From: Arcobacter sp. CECT 8986
GTDB taxonomy: Bacteria > Campylobacterota > Campylobacteria > Campylobacterales > Arcobacteraceae
Assembly: GCF_004116725.1 (NCBI RefSeq)
Contig: NZ_PDKG01000013.1
Span: forward strand, 1-44,661
Direction: 5' to 3'
Length of the DNA stretch: 44,661 nt
Shown here: positions 8,684 to 16,309 of the stretch, piece by piece
How the letters are laid out: each line of letters begins with the position of its first letter
How positions within the stretch are numbered: the stretch's first letter is position 1
The notes under the pieces: model-generated
Seen by the model: only the letters and a program-made list of their open reading frames with translations
Told to the model about the DNA's origin: nothing
The model's database searches: none
Translations under genes and position numbers: made by a program

Positions 8684-9634
8684 ATGAAAATAAGTGAAAT
8701 TGTAGCACTTGGTCTTTGGCCAGAGACAAAAAAAACTACAACTAAAAAAGGTATAAAAGAGTTAGAAGATTTAGGATACAATTTATTTTATATAGGTAAA
8801 AATGCAGACCTTTATACTTGTCCAGGTGAAGATGCAAAAGTATTATTAGTAAGAAGTGATAGATGTTCAGTATTTGATATTCCTTTAAATCTTCAAATTG
8901 AAACAAAAGGTATTTTACAAACTGCTATTTCTAATCATGGTGCTGAGTTTGCTAAAAAAGAGGGAATTAGAACTGCAATTTTAAGTGAAACAGTAGACCA
9001 AAGCTTATCTGTTGCTCCAAGATGTCAACTAATGGAATTATGTAAAGCACTAGAAGCGGAAATTGATGGTGAAACAGTTCAATTTGAATTAATTTTTAGA
9101 AACTATTTAACAGGTTCTTTATATGAAGCTTGTCAAAATGGAAAAGATCCTTATGGTTTAAATTTATCATCTGATTTAAAACAATGGCATAAATTTGAAA
9201 CACCAATTTTTACTCCAACAACAAAAGGTGTAAAAGATATTCCATTAAACTCTTCAAAAGTAAGAGAAGTATTCCCTGAAATTGTATCAAGTTTAGAAAA
9301 ATTATTTAAAGATTTTACAGCTTATGCTGATGAAAATGGAATTATTGTAGTAGATACTAAACTTGAAGTATTTGTTAACTCTAAAGGTGAATGGGTACTT
9401 GGAGATGAAGTATTAACTCCAGAAAGTTCAAGATTTATCTCTAAAGAGAATTTTGAAAATCAAGAATATATCTCTATGGATAAACAAATTCTTAGAAATT
9501 TTGCTAAAGAAAATAACTGGAAAGAAAAAGCAAAAGATTTAAAACCAGGTGAAAAACTTGATGTAGAAGTTCCTACTTCTATTAAAAATAAAATTTTAGA
9601 AGGGTATACAACTATTTTAGATAGATTAAAATAG
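8684..9634 (+). CDS. purC: SAICAR synthetase, long form
   Basis: Phosphoribosylaminoimidazole-succinocarboxamide synthase: joins CAIR and aspartate with ATP hydrolysis in purine synthesis. Family motifs include FRNYLTGSLYE (the usual xNxxTGSL), LSETVDQSLSVAPRC and VDTKLEVFVNSKGEWVLGDE followed by TPESSRF. The protein has 316 aa, much longer than the ~237-aa form typical of E. coli and, from memory, of Campylobacter jejuni. An upstream ATG at 8669 overlaps the ctpA stop, but AGGAG (8674-8678) sits 5 bases before the ATG at 8684, so that start is preferred. It is translated from the ctpA operon; a hairpin follows the stop. Confidence 0.93.
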   Translation: MKISEIVALGLWPETKKTTTKKGIKELEDLGYNLFYIGKNADLYTCPGEDAKVLLVRSDRCSVFDIPLNLQIETKGILQTAISNHGAEFAKKEGIRTAILSETVDQSLSVAPRCQLMELCKALEAEIDGETVQFELIFRNYLTGSLYEACQNGKDPYGLNLSSDLKQWHKFETPIFTPTTKGVKDIPLNSSKVREVFPEIVSSLEKLFKDFTAYADENGIIVVDTKLEVFVNSKGEWVLGDEVLTPESSRFISKENFENQEYISMDKQILRNFAKENNWKEKAKDLKPGEKLDVEVPTSIKNKILEGYTTILDRLK

Positions 9635-9656
9635 TTATACAACACACAAATTATCC

Positions 9657-9676
9657 AAACTGCTATAAGGCAGTTT
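9657..9676 (+). terminator. Hairpin between purC and purS
   Basis: AAACTGC (9657-9663) pairs perfectly with GCAGTTT (9670-9676) around a six-base loop and is followed by TTAG rather than a full T tract. It may end or thin out transcription after purC. Confidence 0.5.
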
Positions 9677-9680
9677 TAGA

Positions 9681-9686
9681 TATAAT
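9681..9686 (+). promoter_or_regulatory. -10 box for purS-purQ
   Basis: A perfect TATAAT lies 32 bases before the purS ATG and directly after the hairpin that follows purC, so purS and purQ probably have their own promoter. Confidence 0.6.
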
Positions 9687-9712
9687 CGCAAAAAATTAAT
9701 TGAAGGTAGTAA

Positions 9713-9958
9713 ATGAAAGCAATTGTAAATGTAGCATTAAAACAAGGTGTTTTGGACGATCAAGGTAAAGCAACTCATCATGCATTAGATACATTAGGGT
9801 TTAAAGAAATTGTTAAAGATGTAAGAATTGGTAAACAAATTATTTTAGAACTTAATTCAGATAATGAAAAAGATGCTAAAACTGAAGTAACAAACATGTG
9901 TGAAAAACTTCTTGCTAATACTGTAATTGAAGATTATAGTATCGAAATTATAGGTTAA
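9713..9958 (+). CDS. purS: FGAM synthase subunit PurS
   Basis: Small 81-aa subunit of formylglycinamidine ribonucleotide synthase, which with PurQ and PurL converts FGAR to FGAM in purine synthesis. The sequence starts with the PurS pattern MKAIVNVALKQGVLDDQGKA and continues with HALDTLGF and VRIGKQIILEL, all characteristic. It bridges PurQ and PurL in the complex; PurL is not in this window. It has a GAAGGTAG binding site, its own likely promoter, and purQ begins 5 bases after its stop codon. Confidence 0.95.
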   Translation: MKAIVNVALKQGVLDDQGKATHHALDTLGFKEIVKDVRIGKQIILELNSDNEKDAKTEVTNMCEKLLANTVIEDYSIEIIG

Positions 9959-9963
9959 TAGTG

Positions 9964-10635
9964 ATGAATGTAACAGTATTACAATTTCCAGGTACAAACT
10001 GTGAATATGATACAAAATATGCTTTTGAAAAGTTAGGTTGTAACGTAACTATTCTTTGGCATAAAGAGACAAAATTACCTGAAGATACAGAATTATTAGT
10101 TATTCCTGGTGGATTTTCATATGGAGATTATTTAAGAAGTGGTGCAATTGCTAGATTTGCGAATATTATGGACTCTGTTCAAGAATATGCAAAAAATGGC
10201 GGAAGAGTATTAGGTATTTGTAATGGATTCCAAATTCTTTTAGAAGCAGGTCTTTTACCTGGAGCTATGAAAAGAAATTCATCATTAAATTTTATTTCTA
10301 AATATAATCATTTAAAAGTAATCAATAACGATAACTGTTTTTTACAAAAACTAAATTTAGGTGAAGTCGTAAATATTCCAGTTGCACATCATGATGGTAA
10401 CTATTTTATTGATAATGATGGATTAAAACAATTAGAAGAGAATAATCAAATACTTTTAAAATATTGTAATAAAGAAGGTGAAATTGAGAATTTAAATGGT
10501 TCAGTTGCTCAAATCGCTGGAATTTGCAATAAAGAGAAAAATGTATTTGGTTTAATGCCTCATCCTGAAAGAGCTATTGAAGATTTATTAGGTTGTGATG
10601 ATGGTGTTAAAATGCTACAAGGATTCTTAAAATAA
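9964..10635 (+). CDS. purQ: FGAM synthase glutaminase subunit PurQ
   Basis: Class I glutamine amidotransferase (223 aa) that supplies ammonia to PurL. The nucleophile is C86 in LGICNGFQ and the His-Glu pair lies in MPHPERA near the C-terminus. The N-terminal VLQFPGTNCEYD is the PurQ signature. GTG at 9961 and ATG at 9964 are adjacent possible starts; ATG is preferred. It follows purS closely and is followed by a hairpin (10637-10666) before the next gene. Confidence 0.95.
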   Translation: MNVTVLQFPGTNCEYDTKYAFEKLGCNVTILWHKETKLPEDTELLVIPGGFSYGDYLRSGAIARFANIMDSVQEYAKNGGRVLGICNGFQILLEAGLLPGAMKRNSSLNFISKYNHLKVINNDNCFLQKLNLGEVVNIPVAHHDGNYFIDNDGLKQLEENNQILLKYCNKEGEIENLNGSVAQIAGICNKEKNVFGLMPHPERAIEDLLGCDDGVKMLQGFLK

Positions 10636-10636
10636 C

Positions 10637-10666
10637 AAGTGAAGATAGATAATTCTATCTTTACTT
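10637..10666 (+). terminator. Hairpin after purQ
   Basis: AAGTGAAGATAGA (10637-10649) pairs with TCTATCTTTACTT (10654-10666) over 13 positions with one G-T pair and a four-base loop, followed by TTCT. It starts two bases after the purQ stop and may act as a partial terminator before the next gene at 10682. Confidence 0.65.
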
Positions 10667-10681
10667 TTCTAAAGAGTATAC

Positions 10682-11884
10682 ATGAAAGTTTTATTACTAC
10701 TATTAATTTTTTTACAGCTGTGTTTTTCTAATATTGAGTTTACAAATAAAGAAAAGCCAGTCTTTCAAGAAGACCCTTACAAACAATTAAATACACAAAA
10801 TGAAGAAGACTCTTTTTCAAATGCTTTAGATTATTTAAATGAAAAAGATGTAAAAGAAGTACCTACATCAAAAAATTTATATTTATCTTATATTGAGTTT
10901 CCAGAAAATATATATAAAAATCAAAGATTTGAGGTTGTTTTAAAAGCTTTAATTACAACAGATGACTTTGATAGAATTGAAACTCGATTTGTAGATTCAA
11001 AAAATATGAATGTTTTAAATCCAGAAGAGCCTTGGATGGCAGTGGATAAAAATAGTTTTGAAAATAGATATTTTTTTAAAGCATATGAAGAGGATTTTAT
11101 CTTACCAACATTTCAAGTATTATTATATAAAGATGACAGATTAGTTGATTTTGCATATTTAAAATCTAAAGAAGTTAGATTTTCAAAGTTAGCACAAGGT
11201 GATAATACTTTTTCAAACGTAATAGCAAAAGAGCTTACAGTAAATACTCATAAAACAAAACAGTATAATAATAAAGAGTTATTAACTATATTAGATATAG
11301 ATGCAAAAGATTCAAATTTAGAAGATTTTTATTTGAAAGAGTTTTCTAAAGACCAAGGAATCTCAAGTATTGAAGATAACTACCCAGACCAACATATTTT
11401 GTATTATGTTGTTGCACCAATTTATAAGAAAAAATTAGAGTTTACATACTTTAATACAACATCTAATAGTTTTAAAACAATATCTCTTCCTTTGAGTTTA
11501 GAAAATGAGTTAGTAAGTACACAAACTGATTTAAATCCAAATAACTCAAATTATGAGTTGTATAAAAAAATTGCTCTTTTAGTTATTTTACTTATATTTT
11601 TAATTCTTTTTATTTGGAAAAGAAGATTTATATATTTAGTTATTGTTTTGGTATTAATTGCCCTAGCAATTTTATATTTGATGCCAAATAAAAAAGTTTC
11701 ATTAAAAGAAAATACAATGGTTTATATTTTACCTACGAATAAATCAACAGTTTTTTATCAGTTGGAAAATCCTGAAGTTGTTGAGATTTTAAATAGTAAA
11801 AGAGATTTTAAAAAAGTCATGTTTGATGATAATGGAAATAAAATTATTGGATGGGTAAAGGAAGAAAACATTGGCAAGAATTAG
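10682..11884 (+). CDS. Periplasmic protein with two C-terminal TM helices and an SH3-like tail
   Basis: 400-aa protein of unknown function. It has a signal peptide (about 1-17), a long periplasmic region (about 18-290) beginning with an acidic low-complexity linker, two closely spaced membrane helices (about 296-313 and 316-334), and a C-terminal domain (about 340-400) whose strand pattern and final GWVKEENIG resemble an SH3-like domain. It overlaps plsC by 14 bases. A protein in the same place, between purQ and plsC, exists in Campylobacter jejuni as I recall (annotated periplasmic protein), so it is a conserved Campylobacterota family. Its position suggests envelope work, but this is inference. 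Confidence 0.8.
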   Translation: MKVLLLLLIFLQLCFSNIEFTNKEKPVFQEDPYKQLNTQNEEDSFSNALDYLNEKDVKEVPTSKNLYLSYIEFPENIYKNQRFEVVLKALITTDDFDRIETRFVDSKNMNVLNPEEPWMAVDKNSFENRYFFKAYEEDFILPTFQVLLYKDDRLVDFAYLKSKEVRFSKLAQGDNTFSNVIAKELTVNTHKTKQYNNKELLTILDIDAKDSNLEDFYLKEFSKDQGISSIEDNYPDQHILYYVVAPIYKKKLEFTYFNTTSNSFKTISLPLSLENELVSTQTDLNPNNSNYELYKKIALLVILLIFLILFIWKRRFIYLVIVLVLIALAILYLMPNKKVSLKENTMVYILPTNKSTVFYQLENPEVVEILNSKRDFKKVMFDDNGNKIIGWVKEENIGKN

Positions 11885-12557
11885 AGCTTTATTAGTAGTA
11901 ATTCAATTTTCAATTACTGTTGCAATTACTATATTTTTTATGTATACATTTAGAAATCATACACACAAAGTAATAAAAATTTGGATGAAATTTCAAGTAT
12001 TTTTTTTAGGAATTAAAATTCAAGAAGTTGGTAAACTTGATGAAAGTTGCGATATGCTTCTTTTAAATCATCAAAGTATACTTGATATAATCGTAATGGA
12101 GTATATTCATTCACGAGATTTAGCATGGGTTGCTAAAAAAGAGATAACTGATTTACCTTTTTTTGGTCATATTATTAAAGCTCCTAGAATGATATCTATT
12201 GATAGAGAGAATAAAGCAGGTCTAATAAAACTATTAAAAGAATCAAAAGATAGATTATCAAAAGGAAGACCAATTGCAATTTTCCCTGAAGGAACAAGAA
12301 CTGATGGTAAAAAACTTTTAAAATTTAAATCAGGTGCAAAAATAATTGCAAATAAACTTAATTTAAAAGTACAACCAGCTGTTTTATTTAATACAAAAAA
12401 TATATTAGACTCTCAAAAACTTACATGTAAACCAGGTATTGTAAAAATAATTTACTTAGAGCCTGTACAAGCTTCAAAAGATACTAATTGGTTTGAAGAA
12501 ACAGAAAATAAAATGAGAGAAGTAATAGAGCAAGAGAGCAAAAAAAATGAGCTTTAA
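11871..12557 (+). CDS. plsC: 1-acyl-sn-glycerol-3-phosphate acyltransferase
   Basis: Adds the second acyl chain to lysophosphatidic acid, giving phosphatidic acid for membrane lipids. The 228-aa protein has one N-terminal membrane helix (about 6-26), the acyltransferase HX4D motif at H67-D72 (NHQSILD), and FPEGTRT as substrate-binding motif. The start is a TTG at 11871 within the end of the preceding gene, with AAGGAAG upstream at suitable spacing. Its 3' end overlaps crcB by 11 bases. The acyltransferase family is certain; acyl-donor preference cannot be read. Confidence 0.92.
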   Translation: MARIRALLVVIQFSITVAITIFFMYTFRNHTHKVIKIWMKFQVFFLGIKIQEVGKLDESCDMLLLNHQSILDIIVMEYIHSRDLAWVAKKEITDLPFFGHIIKAPRMISIDRENKAGLIKLLKESKDRLSKGRPIAIFPEGTRTDGKKLLKFKSGAKIIANKLNLKVQPAVLFNTKNILDSQKLTCKPGIVKIIYLEPVQASKDTNWFEETENKMREVIEQESKKNEL

Positions 12558-12939
12558 TATACAAACAATTCTAGCAATTGGTTGTGGCGGATTTTTAGGT
12601 GCACTTCTTAGAGCTTATGCAATTCATATTGTAAATAAACATATACCGTTAGAATTCCCATTGGGAGTATTAGCTGTAAATGTGGTTGGTAGTTTTGCAA
12701 TGGGAATAATCTTTGCAATATTTGCACACTATTCATTAAGTGGGAATTTAAAAGTATTTTTAACAACAGGGTTTTTAGGAGCTTTGACTACTTATTCTAC
12801 TTTTGCTATTGAAACATACTTTTTATTTGAGACATCTTTATTTATAGCTCTTGCAAATATAGTTCTCAATGTTACTGGAACTATACTTGCTGCAGCTTTA
12901 GGATACAAACTTTTACAGTTCTTATTAGTTAATCATTAA
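12547..12939 (+). CDS. crcB: Fluoride channel CrcB/Fluc
   Basis: Small four-helix membrane protein (130 aa) forming a dual-topology dimeric fluoride exporter. Conserved motifs are GCGGFLGALLRA near the N-terminus, NVVGSFAMG in helix 2 and GFLGALTTYSTF in helix 3, including the Ser/Thr-Phe segment that lines the pore. It is translationally coupled to plsC and its stop codon overlaps by 4 bases the end of the convergent HTH gene. No fluoride riboswitch is visible, as the gene lies inside an operon. Confidence 0.94.
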   Translation: MSFNIQTILAIGCGGFLGALLRAYAIHIVNKHIPLEFPLGVLAVNVVGSFAMGIIFAIFAHYSLSGNLKVFLTTGFLGALTTYSTFAIETYFLFETSLFIALANIVLNVTGTILAAALGYKLLQFLLVNH

Positions 12940-13427
12940 TAAGTATCTGTAAACTCTTTTATCTCTCTAACTTTTTTTACTACATTATCATATAGTGCAT
13001 CTGGCATATATGGTAATAGAGAAATTAGTTCATCAATTTTGTCTTTGTTTGTTTTATAAGTATATATTTTCTCTACTTGTTCTGTCATTGCTTCTTCCCA
13101 ATGACATAAGTCTTCTATTCTATTTTTAATTAATTCTAGCTCATTTTTTGATAAATCTTTTAATATATACTTTAAATATCTATTTCTATTATTTGAGTTA
13201 TCTTCAAATAATTCTTGTTCTGCAACATTTAATGCTTCTGCAATAAAAGGAATAAAATCAGCTTTTATTGATGATGTACCATTTAAATATGCATAAATTG
13301 ATGAAACTGACGGTGCTTCTCCTAATCTATTTACCTTGGGATTGATTGCTAAGAGTCTTGCTGCAAACTCTTTTTTTGTCATTTTCTTCTCTTTTAATAT
13401 TTGATTTATTCTTTCGTAAATCTCCAT
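12936..13427 (-). CDS. Small helix-turn-helix transcriptional regulator
   Basis: 163-aa protein with an N-terminal Xre/Cro-type HTH domain (about 6-70; MTKKEFAARL forms the first helix and PSVSSIYAYLNGTSS the recognition part, followed by the usual FIPFIAEALNVAEQELF). The C-terminal 90 residues are charged and helical without a recognised domain and might serve in oligomerisation. It has a good AAAGG binding site before the ATG. It reads away from a 584-bp AT-rich gap with palindromes, which may contain its operator. The target genes are unknown; it could be a genomic-island-type or host regulator. Confidence 0.85.
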   Translation of the reverse strand: MEIYERINQILKEKKMTKKEFAARLLAINPKVNRLGEAPSVSSIYAYLNGTSSIKADFIPFIAEALNVAEQELFEDNSNNRNRYLKYILKDLSKNELELIKNRIEDLCHWEEAMTEQVEKIYTYKTNKDKIDELISLLPYMPDALYDNVVKKVREIKEFTDTY

Positions 13428-13593
13428 TTTTAACCTTTTAAATTTTTTATAAAGTGTCTTACAGTTAAACTAATCAAAATATATCTTGAAAAATATATTA
13501 TATAGTTTAATTGAAATTATTACTTAAAATCTTAAATATTTTTTTATTATAATATAAAAAAGTAAACAAAATATGACTTTTTTAATAATGAAA

Positions 13594-13646
13594 AAATATA
13601 TCTTATAAATTTAAATTTATAAAAATATCATAAATAAGATATATTT
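13594..13646. repeat. Nested palindrome in the AT-rich gap
   Basis: AAATATATCTTAT (13594-13606) and ATAAGATATATTT (13634-13646) form a perfect 13-bp inverted repeat. Between and partly overlapping its left arm lies a perfect 20-bp palindrome with AAATTTAAATTT at its core (13603-13622). The two are mutually exclusive structures in a single strand. AT-rich DNA gives palindromes by chance, but two perfect ones of this length overlapping is notable. Confidence 0.6.
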
Positions 13647-13882
13647 ATAATAATGACATTTTATAGACAAAAAGTCGACAAAATAGGGCTTTTTTCTTAT
13701 AAAAGTCAATAGATATAAGTTAAATTGTATAGTATTATAAAAAATTATAATCTTTTATTAATTTATAAAAATTTGATAAAAAATTTATAAAATAATTTTA
13801 TTATATATAAATATTGATGAATAATAATATTCTAATTCAGCATATTTAATTTTTTTAGATAAACAATAATAAAAAAATAAAT

Positions 13883-13896
13883 GACACCTTTGTGTC
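13883..13896. repeat. GACAC/GTGTC inverted repeat upstream of tatA
   Basis: GACAC (13883-13887) and GTGTC (13892-13896) are separated by CTTT, about 85 bases before the tatA -10 box. It is one of the few G/C-containing words in the gap and could be a protein-binding site. A further GTGTC occurs at 13454-13458 next to the HTH gene start. Confidence 0.35.
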
Positions 13897-13979
13897 GAAA
13901 AATAAAATTTTATATTTTTAATTCTTTAATTAATTGAAGTATAAAAAATTTAAGAAAAAAATTTTAAGTATTAAAAAGA

Positions 13980-13985
13980 TATAAT
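13980..13985 (+). promoter_or_regulatory. -10 box of tatA-argS
   Basis: A perfect TATAAT lies 26 bases before the tatA ATG; an AAGGAG ribosome binding site (14000-14005) follows. Confidence 0.65.
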
Positions 13986-14011
13986 TTGTTAAAAATTATA
14001 AGGAGTCTACT

Positions 14012-14242
14012 ATGGGTATGCCAGGTGGAATGGAATGGGTATTAATCGCATTAGTAATTTTATTATTATTTGGTGGTAAGAAAATCCCTGAGCTTGCTAA
14101 AGGATTAGGAAGTGGAATTAAAAACTTTAAAAAAGCAGTTAAAGACGACGATGAAACTGTAGCTGAAGATAAAAAAGATGAAATAGAGAAAAAAGCTGAA
14201 TCTTCAACAGAAACTAAAAAAGAAGAAAATAAAACAGTATAA
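14012..14242 (+). CDS. tatA: Sec-independent translocase subunit TatA
   Basis: Pore-forming subunit of the twin-arginine translocase (76 aa), which exports folded proteins. One N-terminal membrane helix (about 8-22, [14 protein letters not shown]) is followed by the [14 protein letters not shown] hinge and the amphipathic helix with [11 protein letters not shown], then a highly charged Lys/Glu tail. These are standard TatA features. TatB and TatC are not here. It is followed after 9 bases by argS, an order also recalled from Helicobacter and Campylobacter. Confidence 0.95.
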   Translation: MGMPGGMEWVLIALVILLLFGGKKIPELAKGLGSGIKNFKKAVKDDDETVAEDKKDEIEKKAESSTETKKEENKTV

Positions 14243-14251
14243 GAGTATATC

Positions 14252-15841
14252 TTGCAAAGAATAGTAAAAAAATATATAGAAGAAATTTTAGAAAAAGAAA
14301 TAGTATTAGAAAAACCTAAAGATATGTCTTTAGGTCATTTCGCAACGCCTGTAGCATTCTCATTAGCTAAAGAGTTGAGAAAGTCTCCTATGATTATTGC
14401 ACAGGATTTAGCTTCAAAATTTGAAAATAGTGAGATGTTTGAAAAAGTAGAAGCTGTTAAAGGTTTTATAAACTTTAAATTATCTAACTCTTTTTTACAA
14501 ACTTTATGTGAAGAGTCATTATCTTTAGGTGATGATTTTGCAAAAGGTGAAAATAAAAATGAAAAGATATTATTAGAGTACGTAAGTGCAAATCCTACTG
14601 GTCCTTTACATATTGGACATGCAAGAGGAGCAATTGCAGGAGATACTTTAGCAAGAGTAGGTAGACATCTAGGTTTTGATATCACTACTGAATACTATGT
14701 AAATGATGCTGGTGCACAAATGGATCTATTAGGTTTATCTTTAGCATTAGCAGGTCAAGAATCTATTTTAAAACAAGAAGTTCAATATCCAGAGAAATAT
14801 TATAGAGGTGATTATCTTTTTGATATTGCAAAAGATGTTGAAAAAGAGTTTGGAAAAGAGATTTTTAATGATGAGAGTAAACATAAAGAATTAGCATTAT
14901 TTGCAAAAGATAAAGTTCTTGATATTATCAAAAAAGATATGGCTGATATAGGTATTGAATTTGACAACTATGTTAGTGAAAAATCTTTATATTCATCTTG
15001 GGATGAAACTAAAAGTGTACTAGAGAAAAATGGTTCACTATATGATAAAGATGAAAAAGTTTGGATTAAATCAACTGAATTTGGGGATGATGTAGATAGA
15101 GTTGTTGTAAGAGACAATGGAATTCCTACATATTTAGCTGGGGATATTATTTATCATAAAAATAAATATGATAGAAAATATGATAAATATATAAATATTT
15201 GGGGTGCAGACCACCATGGATATATCACAAGAGTTAGAGCAGCTATTGAATTTTTAGGATATGATTCTAAAAAATTAGAAGTTTTACTTTCTCAAATGGT
15301 TCAATTACTAAAAGGTGGAGAACCATATAAAATGAGTAAAAGAGCTGGAAATGTTATTTTAATGAGTGATATTTCAAATGAAATTGGTTCTGATGCATTA
15401 AGATTTGTATTTTTAACTAAAAAAAGTGATACTCATTTAGAGTTTGATTTAGATATCTTAAAAAATCAAGATAGTTCAAATCCAATATTTTATATTAATT
15501 ATGCATATGCAAGAATCAATCAAGTATTTAAAAAAGCGCAATTAAATTTTGATGATGTTGCTAGTGAGAGTTTTGAAAACTTAAATCAAGATGCTTTAAA
15601 TCTTGTTTATGAATCTTTACTTTTCCCATCAATTTTAGAAGAGGCATTCTCAAAAAGAGATATGCAAAAAATAACTGATTATTTACATTCAATTGCAGCT
15701 TCAGTTCATAGATTTTATAATGAACATAAAATTATTGATTCAGATGAACAAAATCAATATTTAAAAGCTTTAAGTTTAGTTGCATTGACAATAAAAGTAG
15801 CATTGCACCTATTAGGAATAGAGGCTAAGGAGATTATGTAA
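14252..15841 (+). CDS. argS: Arginyl-tRNA synthetase
   Basis: Class I aminoacyl-tRNA synthetase charging tRNA(Arg), 529 aa, the length usual in Campylobacterota. It has the N-terminal Add1 domain (about 1-85), HIGHARG in ANPTGPLHIGHARG as the HIGH motif, GADHHGYITR in the catalytic domain, KMSKRAG as the KMSKS motif, and the C-terminal DALR anticodon-binding domain. The start is a TTG at 14252, matching the expected N-terminus; no ATG in frame is better placed. It is probably co-transcribed with tatA and followed by a 40-residue reading frame. Confidence 0.94.
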   Translation: MQRIVKKYIEEILEKEIVLEKPKDMSLGHFATPVAFSLAKELRKSPMIIAQDLASKFENSEMFEKVEAVKGFINFKLSNSFLQTLCEESLSLGDDFAKGENKNEKILLEYVSANPTGPLHIGHARGAIAGDTLARVGRHLGFDITTEYYVNDAGAQMDLLGLSLALAGQESILKQEVQYPEKYYRGDYLFDIAKDVEKEFGKEIFNDESKHKELALFAKDKVLDIIKKDMADIGIEFDNYVSEKSLYSSWDETKSVLEKNGSLYDKDEKVWIKSTEFGDDVDRVVVRDNGIPTYLAGDIIYHKNKYDRKYDKYINIWGADHHGYITRVRAAIEFLGYDSKKLEVLLSQMVQLLKGGEPYKMSKRAGNVILMSDISNEIGSDALRFVFLTKKSDTHLEFDLDILKNQDSSNPIFYINYAYARINQVFKKAQLNFDDVASESFENLNQDALNLVYESLLFPSILEEAFSKRDMQKITDYLHSIAASVHRFYNEHKIIDSDEQNQYLKALSLVALTIKVALHLLGIEAKEIM

Positions 15842-15842
15842 G

Positions 15843-15965
15843 ATGAAATGGTTTATTATAATTTTTCTTATTATCGTGGGTTATGCATTGATAACTGGTA
15901 ATATGGGTGGGGCAAAATATGCCGCAGGAAATTACAATAAACTTCTTACTGGAAGAGGAGATTAA
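15843..15965 (+). CDS. 40-residue single-helix membrane microprotein
   Basis: A short open frame starting with ATG one base after the argS stop, with AAGGAG (15827-15832) 10 bases upstream. The product has an N-terminal hydrophobic helix (about 2-18, WFIIIFLIIVGYALI) followed by a small Gly-rich tail containing NMGGAKYAAGNY and ending GRGD. The strong binding site, tight spacing and codon use like its neighbours support translation. Function is unknown; it may be an accessory to the Tat system or a general small membrane protein, but nothing in the sequence decides. Confidence 0.65.
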   Translation: MKWFIIIFLIIVGYALITGNMGGAKYAAGNYNKLLTGRGD

Positions 15966-15971
15966 CAAAGG

Positions 15972-16298
15972 TTAAGCTTTGTGTTCTCCCAACTCTTCTA
16001 AAAACTCTTCAAGATTATATTTTTCTCTATGAGATTCGCTCATTAAGTGAATAAAAACATCACCTAAATCAATAATTGTCCAGTCTTCATTATCATCAAC
16101 TCTTAAAAACTCTTCACCAAGTGGTTTTAAATCAGTTTTTAAATAATTTAAAAGAGAAAATGCATGTTTTGAGTTTAATGTAGTTGCAATTACTACATAA
16201 TCAACAATGTAATCTTTTCCATTTAAGTCAATTACTTCAATATTTTCTGCTTTTTTGTCATCAAGAATAGTTTTAATTCTTTCAATTCTTTCGTTCAA
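15972..16298 (-). CDS. rsfS: Ribosomal silencing factor RsfS
   Basis: 108-aa protein of the RsfS/Iojap family, which binds ribosomal protein L14 and blocks subunit joining when nutrients are scarce. Characteristic segments are DYVVIATTLNSKHA, EDWTIIDLGDVFIHLM and REKYNLEEFL. The start is a TTG at 16298 with AAAGGTAA upstream. It lies 11 bases downstream of nadD on the same strand; nadD-rsfS is a widely conserved pair in bacteria. Confidence 0.93.
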   Translation of the reverse strand: MNERIERIKTILDDKKAENIEVIDLNGKDYIVDYVVIATTLNSKHAFSLLNYLKTDLKPLGEEFLRVDDNEDWTIIDLGDVFIHLMSESHREKYNLEEFLEELGEHKA

Positions 16299-16309
16299 AT
16301 TAATTACCT

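Larger units (their letters stand above)
13428..14011. other. 584-bp gene-free, extremely AT-rich gap with palindromes
   Basis: No reading frame or structural RNA was found between the HTH gene and tatA. The stretch holds a nested palindrome (13594-13646), a GACAC-CTTT-GTGTC inverted repeat (13883-13896) and the tatA promoter near its right end. G/C bases are very rare. No DnaA-box-like cluster was seen, so I do not call an origin. Confidence 0.7.

Noticed and set aside
8640-8700. Purine riboswitch before purC
   Set aside because: purC follows ctpA directly, leaving no room for an aptamer, and the gap before purS holds only a short hairpin and a promoter.
13428-14011. Possible replication origin in the AT-rich gap
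   Set aside because: No cluster of DnaA boxes was seen and dnaA/dnaN are not adjacent. AT richness alone is not enough.
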